64,000 bases of DNA. Origin: Sipunculus nudus (Eukaryota > Annelida > Sipuncula > Golfingiida > Sipunculidae). Below the pieces are notes generated by a model that was given only the letters and a program-made list of their open reading frames with translations, did no database searches and was not told where the DNA came from. The position numbers were made by a program, and so were the translations under genes. Shown piece after piece: positions 13,313-24,291 of this stretch; within the stretch, counting starts at the first letter, position 1, and each line of letters begins with the position of its first letter. The DNA lies in the NCBI GenBank assembly GCA_026874595.1, contig CM049307.1:42416362-42480361 (forward strand), given 5' to 3'.

Positions 13313-14206
13313 TTGACTGAGGTATTTGACCTTTTGTCTGTTTTATAACAGTGGTCCATGTATCCAGCCCAGTATAGCCCCTTGAGGCCTTACTGAAAAC
13401 AGACTGTGTACAGGTCTGGTTACTTAGGACTGTGAGTGATATCTTAACAGGTTAATCCTGGCTCTTGATCCTGTGCCATGGGAGGGAGGGTACTATAAGG
13501 TGTTCTTGTTTCATGGCTTGTGGGGCAGCATAGTAAAGGAAATCCCATCTTGTCCAGGGTATGAGGTCAGTAATAACAGCACTATCTGATAGAGGAGTAC
13601 TGTAGTATTAAATAAAATGAAACTCGGGTATACTCTGATACATGTCCTGGACTCTGACTGTCACTGGAACCAGAGAAGGCTCTCATATTTTGGAAGGAAG
13701 CCTAATAGCCTCCCCCTCCTGAAAAAAGTATTTAAAAATCATTAAAATTGACATTTTGTTAATAAAACCACTTTAGTCACACAATTGAAATAACCTTAAA
13801 ATTCCCTGAAAATTAAAAAAAAAAATTTAATGGCTTTGTTGAAATGATTTTAAGGAAATAAGGATAATTACATGTATTGCACAGTAATCAGCTAATAATC
13901 AAACTTGTTTTAAAAGAGCATAATCGTAATTAACTAAGACTGAAAAATAGTTATTTTCTTTGCCAATTGGAGAAGATAATAATTGGACAGTTCATCAGAC
14001 CATCTGATGACATTAATATCTGAAGATTTAAAATACAACTGTAATAAAACATGTTCATGTAATTTCAATCATTAATTTCTGCTAATGTCAGAAGACCTGT
14101 AGTGTGGTAAAACATGATGCTTTTCTCGGTCCTCTACAAGGGTTGCTTCCTATGCCACTATTATTTCCTGTAAAAATGTAACATCTCTAGTTCATAGTCT
14201 CTACAG

Positions 14207-14426
14207 GGATGCTTCAGGAACTAAGGGAGCTGAGTGGGAGTTCTTGTTAATTCAGTCCAGGACTGGAATGCTGAGGGTGCTAATGCAGTCAGACAGAATG
14301 GATCTGCCCAGTAGTGCTGCAGCTCGGGCTGTCAGCTTGATACTCCCTCTGTTCCATTACTGTTACAGTCCCCACTACTCACGCATCCTACACTCCATCC
14401 AGCCTCATCACCATCATACATCTTAA
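14207..14426 (+). CDS. Weak candidate terminal exon
   Basis: After the acceptor-like GTCTCTACAG there is a frame open for about 72 codons (DASGTKGAEWEFLLIQS...) ending in TAA. The local GC content is higher than that of its surroundings. No internal donor fits, so it would have to be a terminal exon; AATAAA motifs occur only about 280 bases downstream. The product is Ser/Leu/His-rich and matches nothing I recognise. It may be chance. Confidence 0.17.
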
Positions 14427-14812
14427 TATACACATGCCTGTGTATTTATATTATAAACCATTTGTCTCACTCTGGTTAAGAGAGAAGATTTAAGTTGGCT
14501 TTCTGGAAGACAAATGATTATTAACTTGTAACTATGAATGACTTTATATGTTTTGTTGATGCTATAAAATCTTGAAATATACAAGATAATTTTAAAAATT
14601 TCTTTATAAAATATTGTGTGCTTGGGAAACTTGTAGAGAACTGATCTATTTTACAGCTGATCTTAATTAATCATAATATACTCTAATAACTAGTGCTGAA
14701 GTATAAATAAACTGTATTATAATGGGCCTGCAGACTTCTGTTACAGTGGAAAATGAAATAAACCCTAGAAATATCCTTGACTTATTGAATATATAGAGGA
14801 TTTTGTTACTGA

Positions 14813-14841
14813 AAAAAAAAAATATATATATATATATATAT
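14813..14841. repeat. A-run plus (TA)n microsatellite
   Basis: About ten A residues followed by some ten TA dinucleotides. Confidence 0.9.
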
Positions 14842-15199
14842 GAAGTTTTACCTCTTACAGGTGTGAGAACCTGCTACATATTTCAAATGAGAAGTGAAAC
14901 ATGTAGGTTCCCAGTCCCAGGTATTGATATGAAACATAGTGGAGGTCATATGGTATTTATTTCATATACAAACATTTTTGTTATCCAGCCTGTGTTAGAT
15001 TAGGCCTGAAAACTTACCTGGTGCTCAGCTTTACATGCTTCTAATAAGCTGGGTTTGCAAGGGTCTTGTTTCACTTGGATTTAATAAGGTCTGGTGCTCA
15101 GACGCTGTTTCATCTGCCCTGCATCCTGCATCATTTGACTACTGAAGTTCCCTTCATCATATCACTGCCAGGCCTGTTGATCCACCTCATGCTTAGGTC

Positions 15200-15445
15200 A
15201 ATTACTGTATTAACCATATTTAACTAGAGCTTTTCTTTCATTTTAAATGTACATACCATATTCAACAAAATTATGTCTCTTTCTTCTAAATTTTAAAGTT
15301 TCATTTTAAGAATATACCATATTAAACCGAAGCTATCTCTTTCATATTCAGTATATACCATATTGACCTATTGATGTCTTTTTCATCTTAATTTAAACTT
15401 TTGTTGTAGGTATGTACCATATTTTACCCATGCTGTGTCTTTTGT
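15200..15445 (+). repeat. Degenerate tandem repeat of about 60 bp
   Basis: TACCATATT recurs at about 15254, 15315, 15356 and 15415, each followed by a CTCTTT/CTTTTTC and TTTAAA-type segment. Most spacings are near 60 bp; one is shortened to about 41 bp. It is an old, diverged array. Confidence 0.6.
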
Positions 15446-15853
15446 CTTAATTTAAAAAACCATGGCCCACTTGTTACTTAGAGTGAATTCAGAGTATTTT
15501 CATGATTACCTGAAATATTCGAAGTGATCAATTGTAAAAATTAGGTTAACAAGAACCAGATACTTGTGTATTTGTGGTGAATTGAGTTGAATTGTGCTGA
15601 ATTGCTGAAATTAATCAGCCACTCAGGCACTCACATAATCATCATTTGTCATGTCTAGAGAAAAGTCTAGCTACCAGTATGATTTATCTTGTGGCAACTC
15701 GTCTGATTCAGTCTAACAGATTATAGATATTAAAGTACAGCAGATGTCAATTTTGTAAGCCGAGTGTCTTATGAATGCGTTGTTCAGGCTTGAATTATTA
15801 AGATCTGTTGGTCATGTTTGATAAAACCAATTTAAATTTTCTGCTGTGGACAG

Positions 15854-15901
15854 ATAGTAGGCCATGCAGTGTCTGGAATCTCCCCCGATGAAGCGATCAA
15901 G
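15854..15901 (+). CDS. Weak candidate 48-nt exon
   Basis: Between GTGGACAG and AAG|GTATTT lies a phase 0-0 segment coding IVGHAVSGISPDEAIK, with GC-rich codons unlike the neighbouring bases. The acceptor lacks a good pyrimidine tract. The phase is compatible with the PDZ exon at 50414, but there is no other link. I do not recognise the peptide. Confidence 0.17.
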
Positions 15902-16959
15902 GTATTTCAGGTGGCTTTCCACTTCACAAGTCAACACTGTTGGTTTTTCCAGGGCTGAGATAAAATTGCTGGCGGTTAACTGCTACTTACCGTGAGCTTG
16001 TAGACATGTTTGAGGGTCCCTGCTCTAATAAATCTGGCGGGGATCCTTTGTTTTGGCTCACAGATCTGCTGGAAACCCAATTTCTATTATTTATTTTGTC
16101 TGTACTAGTAGTATTTTCATGGCAGGAGGAAATTTAACCAAATTTCATGAATTTATTTTTTTATTTTAAATTTTCTAATAATACATATTTTTAAGAATAT
16201 ATATTGTCAGCAAAACTTAGAAAATGTCTTGTCATCCAAAGTTTTGCTTAGGTATCTATTCCATATGATGTTGTACAGGGATTTGATCAATTGATATACC
16301 TCTGAATAATTTTTTAAAAAGTTCAAAATTAAAAACTAATTAATTAAAAAAAAGTTCAAAATAAAAACCGTTATCGGTATGATTTCAATTCTAGGTAAGG
16401 TGTACCACTTTCATTCTCATTCATTTCAGGTGATTCTGCCTGTGTGAGAACATAAACATTTTTTAGCACATATATTGAGTGTCATAAACAGTACAGGTAT
16501 ACAGAAATCTACCATTAAGATGACCTAAGGTGAGGCAATAAATAAAGTAATAGGAAATGCTGCACTCTTATATCAACACCACCTCACCTGTAGGGCCAGC
16601 TCCCTTCAGCCACAGGGTGCCCTGTAGTGAATGGCAAAAGGTGAAGACAGCAGCAGGAGAGGCTGGAAAAGCACTGTTACAGGCTGATGAAGCATTAGGA
16701 TTGATCAGACTGGTGATGTAGAAGCAGCAGATGTCACAGCTTCACAGACAGCTCCAGATGCTGCACTGTCATCTCAGCTACTACTGTTCATTAGTCTGTG
16801 CCTTTCTGGTTGTGTCTACTCTTCATTCTACACACGCTGCTTAAAAGACCACTGGATAAAGACAGCAGGAAGAAATGTGTAGAATGCGTGTGCAGGGTCA
16901 TGTATGTGCAGCAGGCATTTTAGCTCTGCCCAAGTGTCTTCGTCCCTGTGAGGCTGACT

Positions 16960-16981
16960 GACACACACACACACACACACC
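16960..16981. repeat. (AC)n microsatellite
   Basis: Eleven AC units in a row after CTGACTG. Confidence 0.95.
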
Positions 16982-17264
16982 AAAGTACTCACACTTTCTA
17001 TCACCATTTCAAACAGAAGGGACTATTACACCTGTTCCGATATCTTACTGAGCCAGTCTTCTTGATTTCTCTTTTATCAGTGCTTGTCCTTTCTTAGTTC
17101 ATATTGCGTGGAATTTTGTGGAATTAGATTATATCTTTCATTAGACTAGTAAAATCACTTTGTGATCAGGCATGCATAGAGTTCCATTATCATACACTTT
17201 AAATTAGAAAGATATATGTATTCACAGTAAGGGATAGACCCAAATATGTTATAGAATATATATG

Positions 17265-17431
17265 TCAGGGTAGAGACTGCAATCTGGTAGAATCAGAGTT
17301 TCTTCTGGTAGAAGCTACGATCAGAGTCTCTGCTGGTAGAAACCACGATCAGAATCTCTACCTATAGAAACTCCAGTTCTACTGGTAGAGACTCCAATCT
17401 CAGTTCCTACCAGTAGAATCTGTGATCGATC
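17265..17431. repeat. Quasi-palindromic CTACCAGTAG array, left block
   Basis: Repeated half-units of about 20-28 bp such as TTCTACTGGTAGA, CTCTGCTGGTAGAAACC and CCTACCAGTAGAATC, separated by GATCAGA or CTCCAAT pieces. Forward and inverted half-units alternate, so each pair can form a hairpin. The same repeat forms a larger block at 20535-20800. Confidence 0.7.
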
Positions 17432-17504
17432 CGGGATCACCTATTAAGCATACCTTTATCTAAACCTTTCAGATGTGGCATCTATCAGTGAAAAGAAAAT
17501 AAAC

Positions 17505-17627
17505 ACTTTCATAATTATACTTTATTATACACAAGAACACTGCAGTTTCTACCCATCTTTATTCATTGAATTGTACTTTATAATACACAAGAACACTCCG
17601 GTTTCTAAAAATCTTTGTTCATTGAAT
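17505..17627. repeat. 55-bp tandem array, left part (interrupted)
   Basis: AAGAACAC occurs at 17533 and 17589 (56 bp apart), each followed by a GTTTCTA segment and a TTCATTGAATT segment. The array breaks exactly where the element at 17628 starts and resumes at 19574 with TTATACATAAGAACAC. Confidence 0.7.
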
Positions 17628-19573
17628 TCCCAGTCAAAGTCGGGATACTATGTCCAGACGGTCCCGCCGCCGCTGCCGCGCCAGAAAAACCTTGTGAGCG
17701 GGATAACTCAAAAAATATTTCACTGATCTTTTTCAAACTTTACATTTGAATAGATATAGGTAATGGGACGAAGCCTATTTAAAATGGGGTCATGACCTAT
17801 GCTAGGAGAGTGACTTTGACCTTGAATAGATCCATTTTTGCTGAAAATAACACAAATTCTTAAATATCTCAAGTAAGCTTGCATGGACTGGTCCAAAAAT
17901 CAAGGTGACGGAAGATCTTGGATAGCCTTGTGATAAACCGGAAACTTGTGGCGCCACCTATTATCCATTCCTTGTTTTTACGCCTTTTAATACTCCCATA
18001 ATTGCCACTTGACAGTACTGTAAGCATTATGCATTATAAGTCAAAAACTAATGGACAGATTTCTTTCATATTATGCACATGTAGAGAGATGGGTTATGGG
18101 ATGAGGTCTGTTTACATTTGGGTCATGACCTTTACCATGAGAGTGGCCTTGACCTTGAATGTGTCCATATTTGGTGAAAATCACACACCTCTTATGATAT
18201 CTCCAGTGTTGATTGCAATATGGATTTCAAACGTGGCTTATGTATGGCCCACCTCTAAAGTAAGAACCCTATAGGTTCTAGGGTCATGAGGTCAAAGGTC
18301 AAGGTCACAGGACACATTTTTAAAAAGATGTGGATGCATTTTCAGCCAAACATTTCATCTCAGACCTTTCATCTTGCACATATAGTTCATCTGCCAATAG
18401 AGGAAGAACCCTATCAATTTTGAGGTCACAAAGTCAAACGTGAAGGTCACAGGAGCCATCTGTCCAAAAATTACTTTCTGGATGATAATTCCTGCTTTTA
18501 TTGATGTATGGATTTCAAACTTGACTTGTATATGTCCCATTGGAAAAGCAAGACCCGAATTGATTTTGGGATCATGAGGTCAAAGGTCAAGGTCACAGGA
18601 CACATATTTAAAAAGATGTGGATGCATTTTCAGCCAAACATTTCATCTCAGATCTTTCATCTTGCACATATAGTTCACCTGCCAAGAGAGGAAGAACCCT
18701 ATCAATTTTGAGGTCACAAGGTCAAAGGTGAAGGTCACAGGAGCCATCTGTCCAAAAATTAGTTTCTGGATGATAATTCCTGTTTTTATTGATGTATAGA
18801 TTTCAAACTTGACTTGTACATGTCCCATTGGAAAAGCAAGACCCGAATTGATTTTGGGATCATGAGGTCAAAGGTCAAGGTCACAGGAAACCTCTTTAAA
18901 AAGATGTGGATGCATTTTCAGCCAAACATTTCATCTCAGATCTTTCATCTTGCACATATAGTTCACCTGCCAAGAGAGGAAGAACCCTATCAATTTTGAG
19001 GTCACAAGGTCAAAGGTGAAGGTCACAGGAGCCATCTGTCCAAAAATTAGTTTCTGGATGATAATTCCTGCTTCTATTGATGTATAGATTTCAAACTTGA
19101 CTTGTACATGTCCCATTGGAAAAGCAAGACCCGAATTGATTTTGGGATCATGAGGTCAAAGGTCAAGGTCACAGGACACATATTTAAAAAGATGTGGATG
19201 CATTTTCAGCCAAACATTTCATCTCAGATCTTTCATCTTGCACATATAGTTCACCTGCCAAGAGAGGAAGAACCCTATCAATTTTGAGGTCACAAGGTCA
19301 AAGGTGAAGGTCACAGGAGCCATCTGTCCAAAAATTAGTTTCTGGATGATAATTCCTGTTTTTATTATGTATAGATTTCAAACTTATATATGTCCCATTG
19401 AAAAAGCAAGACCCCAATTGATTTTGGGGTTATGAGGTCAAAGGTCAAGGTCACAGGACCAACATCTTCAAAAATATTGTGTATTGTTAGATGGAAAAAA
19501 CAATAATTGCTTGCCAAGTGTCAGTATATGCTGCTAAAATACTCTGGCACCTGCGGTGCCAAGAAATATCTAG
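17628..19573 (+). mobile_element. Helitron/Helentron-like element 1
   Basis: The 5' end reads TCCCAGTCAAAGTCGGGATA and is followed by a CCG-rich leader. The body holds a tandem array (18280-19480). The 3' end has a perfect hairpin, TGGCACC-TGC-GGTGCCA (19545-19561), then AAGAAATAT-type spacer and CTAG (19570-19573). A hairpin a few bases before a CTRR end is the 3' hallmark of Helitrons. T residues flank the insertion, as for Helentron-type elements. Compared with element 2 it lacks about 48 bp just before the hairpin, including the 3' copy of GTCTGGGGA. No Rep/helicase frame exists, so it is non-autonomous. Confidence 0.7.
18280..19480 (+). repeat. 288-bp higher-order array of AGGTCA motifs (element 1)
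   Basis: GAGGTCAAAGGTC starts at 18288, 18576, 18864, 19152 and 19434, giving periods of 288, 288, 288 and 282 bp. Each period has two related halves of about 134-154 bp: one with AGGTCAAAGGTCAAGGTCA, the other with AGGTCACAAGGTCAAAGGT followed by GAAGGTCA. These are AGGTCA half-sites in one orientation spaced as DR1 plus DR0 and DR2 plus DR1 plus DR0, which match known nuclear-receptor site geometries. The short frames of 61-67 codons here recur because the period is a multiple of three; I do not regard them as genes. Confidence 0.9.
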
Positions 19574-20115
19574 TTATACATAAGAACACTAAGGTTTCTA
19601 AACTACTTAATTCATTTATAGTTTATTATGAAATCAGTGACGGCAGGCATGCAGTATTTTATTTTTGACCTTTTTTTGTATGTTTCGATAAAAATGTCAT
19701 ATGATCAGGGAAAAGCATGAAATAAAAATATGTTTTGCTAAACAGGTAAAAGCACTACATAAATTGTATTATTTATATTCTTGAAAGATAAAAATCAAAA
19801 TGAAAATTTTTGGTGGGGGGGGGGGGGGTTAAAATTGACGCAGGCAGTGCCGAGAACCATTCCTTTTATTTTTTTGGCCTTAGGTTCTAAACTACTTTAT
19901 TCATTAAAAGTTAATTATACATAAGAACTCTCTGGTTTCTAAACTACTTATTTCATTCATAGTTTATTTTACGTATAAGAACACTTTGGTTTCTAAACTA
20001 CTTAAATCTTTTAATGCAGAGTTAACTTTGCACAAGAACTTTACACAAGACATTACTAAAAATCTTTATCATTAAATGCACTTTTCTACACATAGGAACA
20101 CTGGTTTCTGAACTA
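19574..20115. repeat. 55-bp tandem array, right part
   Basis: AAGAACAC/AAGAACTC/AAGAACTT occur at 19582, 19923, 19977 and 20034, and each copy carries GGTTTCTAAACTACTT and TTCATT segments. Spacing is 54-57 bp. Between about 19630 and 19860 the array is interrupted by unrelated sequence with a G14 run (19815-19828), probably another insertion. Confidence 0.7.
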
Positions 20116-20534
20116 TATCACAACTTTGTCATTTATCAATGACAAAAAATGAAAGCTTGCATAATCAATTCTTCATTCAATAATTCACAGTTATTTTACA
20201 TACGAACATTGTGATAGAATTCTGTAAGTAATACTGTCACATTTATAAATTACAATGTGTGAAATATTCATATCATTACAGCTTGTTCTGGCACACCACA
20301 ACAGATGATTGATGACATTATGTTGAACATGAGAGTCCTGTCTTTTTACATTTACATCTGCTGGTGATGCAGCTTCATTTTAAGTATGAAAACAAGTCAC
20401 ATATTTAATTTTTAAATATACCCCTTAAACAATATTTTTTTACTGTTTTCCCAAACCAAATTTGTGACTTTTCTTCCTGTGACCTTTTTTTTACAACCAT
20501 AGAAACTTGTTTGGGGTTTTGCACCAACATTGTT

Positions 20535-20800
20535 AGAGTTCCTTTCAGTAGAATGGAAGATCCTGCCAGTAGGATCGCAGTTTCTACTGGTAGGAACTGT
20601 GATTGGAGTCTCAACCAGTAGAATCAGAGTTCCTACCAGTAGAATCGCAATTTCTCCTGGTAGGAACTGTGATTGGAGTATCTACCAGTAGAATCAGAGT
20701 TTCTATTGGTAGATATTCCAATTGTGGTTTCTACCAGCAGAGACCCCGATCATAGTTTTTACTAGTAGAAACTCCAATTCTACCAGATCACAGTCTCTAC
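20535..20800. repeat. Quasi-palindromic CTACCAGTAG array, right block
   Basis: About ten half-units of CTACCAGTAGAATC or its complement GATTCTACTGGTAG type, alternating with GATTGGAGT/ACTCCAAT spacers. A perfect 10-bp stem is present: TTCCTACCAG (20630-20639) pairs with CTGGTAGGAA (20657-20666). It has strong potential for cruciform or RNA hairpins. It is not a CRISPR array: spacers are themselves repeats and the host is a eukaryote. Confidence 0.75.
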
Positions 20801-20904
20801 CTGGACATATATATATGTATACTTGTTATCATTCATGTGTAGCCTTGTTTATGTGTTGTCAAATCACAATGTATACTGAAGATTCATCCTTTACTTTGCA
20901 TAGC

Positions 20905-20970
20905 AGATTGTGCGTATAACAATAGCAGTTCTTCCATATGGTGCTGTCAGGTTGTCAGACCTGAGAAATG
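20905..20970 (+). CDS. Weak candidate 66-nt exon
   Basis: After CTTTGCATAGCAG an open frame begins IVRITIAVLPYGAVRLSDLR and reaches AAATG|GTAGGT, a good donor. The acceptor is acceptable. The open frame continues past the donor to 21098 but becomes hydrophobic and low complexity there. I recognise no family. The same stretch is also open on the other strand, which weakens the case. Confidence 0.2.
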
Positions 20971-21334
20971 GTAGGTCAGCAAAATGTCTCTCCATTCCTG
21001 AAGAAAAAAAATCCATTAAGATTAGTCTGCTGTCGTTTATTTTGCTGCTCATTAATATAATAATGCTACTCATTGGGAGCCTTCACTCTGCAAGATAGCA
21101 CCCTTTGTATTTGCATGACATATGAGTTCTAGTGAAAACGTTGTCTTGAAGAGTAAATAAAGTAATGAGATCCTTCAGGTGAGAATGTACAAGAAATCCA
21201 TTAATTAGAGTGAAATTTAAAATTGAAAGGACATGCATCTTTAATTGAGGAGTTTATACATGTTAAAAGCACAAATTAGTGAACATGATTACACTGCCTA
21301 GATCATCAGCAAACGAAAATTCTACATTATTTTG

Positions 21335-21410
21335 ATTTCAGGCTTTTCAGGATTTTCCTACTTTTTCTTGAAAAATCCTACATTTTACTACTTTATGGTT
21401 TGCACTTACA
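21335..21410. repeat. Diverged copy of the CCTACTTTT satellite motif
   Basis: GATTTTCCTACTTTTTC, ATCCTACATTTTACTACTTT and similar pieces resemble the CCTACTTTTGTCCT subrepeats of the satellite at 24429-25130. Element 2 therefore lies between two related patches. Confidence 0.4.
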
Positions 21411-21441
21411 CATGCAATGGTGAATGCTGTGCATTATTGTA

Positions 21442-24291
21442 TCCCCAGACAAAGTCGGGGGATACTATGTTTTCATACCTGTCCCGCCGCCGCCGCCGCA
21501 TATAAATCTTGTTGGCGCGATAACCCAAAAAATATTTCACGGAACTTTACCAAACTTGGTATATGTATAGATATGGGTGAGAGGACGACGCCTATTTAAA
21601 ATGAGGTCATAACCTTTAATAGGAGAGTGTCCTTGACCTTGAATAGGTCCAATTTTGGGGAAAATCACACAAATTCTTTAATATCTCAAGAAATCTTGCA
21701 TGGATTTATCCCAAAATCAACTTGATGGAAGATCATGGATAGGGTTGTCGTGTTCCAGAAACTGGTGGCGCCACCTATTATTCTTTACTTGTTTTCGTGC
21801 CGTTTAATACCCCCAAAATTGCCACCTTACAGTACTGTGAGCATTATAAGTCAAAAACTAATGGACAGATATCTTTTATATTATGCATATACATAGGTAT
21901 GGGTTATGGGATGATGTTTATTTAAATTGGGGTCATCACCTTTCCTATGATAGTGGCCTTGACCTTGAATATTGCCATATATGGTGAAAATCACACACCT
22001 CTTATGATATCTCCAGTGTTGATAGCCATATGGATTTCAAACATGACTTATGTATGGCCCCCCACTAAAGTAAGAACCCTTTAGGTTCTAGGGTCATGAG
22101 TTCAAAGGTCAAGGTCACTGGACTGGCATTTTAAAAGATACTGTGGATGCATTTTAAGCCAAAACTTTCATCCTAGGTCTTCCATCTTGAATATATAGCT
22201 CACTTGCCAATAGTGGATGATCCATATAAATTTTGGAGTCACAAGGTCAAAGGTCAAGGCCACAGGAGCTATCTGTCCAAAAATTAGTTTCTGGATGATA
22301 ATTCCTGCTTTTATTGATGTATTGATTTCAAACTTGACTTATATATGTCCCATTGAAAAAGCAAGACTCCAATTTATTTTAGGGGTCATGAGGTCAGAGG
22401 TCAAGGTCACAGGACACATCTTTAAAAAGATTGTGGATGCATTTTCAGCCAAACATTCCATCTCAGACCTTTCATCTTGCACATGTAAGTCATCTGCCAA
22501 TAGAGGAAGACCCCTATCAGTTTTGAGGTCACAAGGTCAAAGGTGAAGGTCACAGGAGCCATCTGTCCAAAAATTAGTTTCTGGATGATAAATCCTGCTT
22601 TTATTGATGTATGGATTTCAAACTTGACTTGTATATGTCCCATTGGAAAAGCAAGACCCAAATTGATTTTGGGGTCATGAGGTCAAAGGTCAAGGTCACA
22701 GGACATCTTTAAAAAGATTGTGAATGCATTTTCAGCCAAACATTTCATCTCAGATCTTTCATCTTGCACATATAGTTCACCTGCCAAGAGAGGAAGAACC
22801 CTATCAATTTTGAGGTCAAAGGTGAAGGTCACAGGAGCCATCTGTCCAAAAATTAGTTTCTGGATGATAATTCCTGCTTCTATTGATGTATAGATTTCAA
22901 ACTTGACTTATATATGTCCCATTGGAAAAGCAAGACCCAAATTGATTTTGAGGTTATGAGGTCAAAGGTCAAGGTCACAGGACACATCTTTAAAAAGATG
23001 TGGATGCATTTTCAGCCAAACATTTCATCTCAGATCTTTCACCTTGGACATATAGTTCACCTGCCAAGAGAGGAAGAACCCTATCAATTTTGAGGTCACA
23101 AGGTCAAAGGTGAAGGTCACAGGAGCCATCTGTCCAAAAATTAGTTTCCAGATGATAATTCCTTCTTTTATTGATGTATGGATTTCAAACTTGACTTGTA
23201 TTTGACCCATTGGAAAAGCAAGACCTGAATTGATTTTGGGGTCATGAGGTCAAAGGTCAAGGTCACAGGAAACCTCTTTAAAAAGATTGTGGATGCATTT
23301 TCAGCCAAACAATTCATCTCAGATCTTTCATCTTGCACATATAGTTCACCTGCCAAGAGTGGAAGAACCCTATCAATTTGAGGTCACAAGGTCAAAAGTG
23401 AAGGTCACAGGAGCCATCTGTCCAAAAATTAGTTTCTGGATGATAATTCCTTCTTTTATTGATGTATGGATTTCAAACTTGACTTGAATTTGACCCAATG
23501 CAAAAGCAAGACCTGAATTGATTTTGGGGTCATGAGGTCAAAGGTCAAGGTCACAGGAAACCTCTTTAAAAAGATTGTGGATGCATTTTCAGCTAAACAA
23601 TTCATCTCAGATCTTTCATCTTGCACATATAGTTCACCTGCCAAGAGTGGAAGACCCCTATAAATTTTGAGGTCACAAGGTCAAAGGTGAAGGTCATAGG
23701 AGCCATCTGTCCAAAAATTAGTTTCCGGATGATAATTCCTGCTTTTATTGATGTATGGATTTCAAACTTGACTTGTATATGTCCCATTGGAAAAGCAAGA
23801 CCCAAATTGATTTTGGGGTCATGAGGTCAAAGGTCAAGGTCACAGGACACATCTTTAAAAAGATGTGGATGCATTTTCAGCTAAACATTTCATCTCAGAT
23901 CTTTCATCTTTCACATATAGTTCTCCTGCCAAGAGAGGAAGAACACTATCAATTTTGAGGTCACAAGGTCAAAGGTGAAGGTCACAGGAGCCATCTGTCA
24001 AAAAATTAGTTTCTGGGTGATAATTCCTGCTTTATTGATGTATAGATTTCAAACTTAACTTGCATATGTCCCATTGGAAAAGGTCAAAGGTCAAGGTCAC
24101 AGGACACATCTTTAAAAAGATCAAGGTCACAGGACCAACATCTTCAACAAGATTGTGGATTGTTAGATGGAAGAAACAATAAATATGCCAAGTGTCAGTA
24201 TATGCTGCTAAAAATGGGGGTCTATTTATAAAGGGGGGGGCCTACTATGTCTGGGGATACTCTGGCACCTGCGGTGCCAAGAAATGTCTAG
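21442..24291 (+). mobile_element. Helitron/Helentron-like element 2
   Basis: The 5' end is TCCCCAGACAAAGTCGGGGG, then a (CCG)n leader near 21485. The 3' end holds GTCTGGGGA (24249-24257), the inverted copy of the 5' TCCCCAGAC, then the perfect hairpin TGGCACC-TGC-GGTGCCA (24263-24279) and CTAG (24288-24291) before TTATT. A 5' end motif with its complement just ahead of a 3' hairpin is the layout known for Helentron-associated INE-type elements. The element is 2850 bp and has no recognisable Rep, helicase or transposase frame. It shares leader, array and end with element 1. Confidence 0.75.
22080..24125 (+). repeat. 288-bp higher-order array of AGGTCA motifs (element 2)
   Basis: About seven periods of the same unit as in element 1, with GAGGTCA(A/G)AGGTCAAGGTCA starts near 22391, 22679, 22958, 23248, 23538 and 23825. 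The first copy is diverged (TTCAAAGGTCAAGGTCACTG) and the last truncated. Halves again alternate between the DR1+DR0 and the DR2+DR1+DR0 arrangement. Single copies differ by a few bases, so some homogenisation has occurred. Confidence 0.9.

Noticed and set aside
18002-19287. Repeated 61-67-codon frames on both strands (for example MYMSHWKSKTRIDFGI...)
   Set aside because: They recur only because the 288-bp tandem period is divisible by three; both strands are equally open and the unit is a mobile-element repeat.
20535-20800. CRISPR-like appearance of the CTACCAGTAG array
   Set aside because: Eukaryotic context, spacers are repeats themselves and half-units alternate in orientation.
22217-23958. 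The same frames in the second element, including a 109-codon one
   Set aside because: Same repeat artefact; indels between units break the frames at random.
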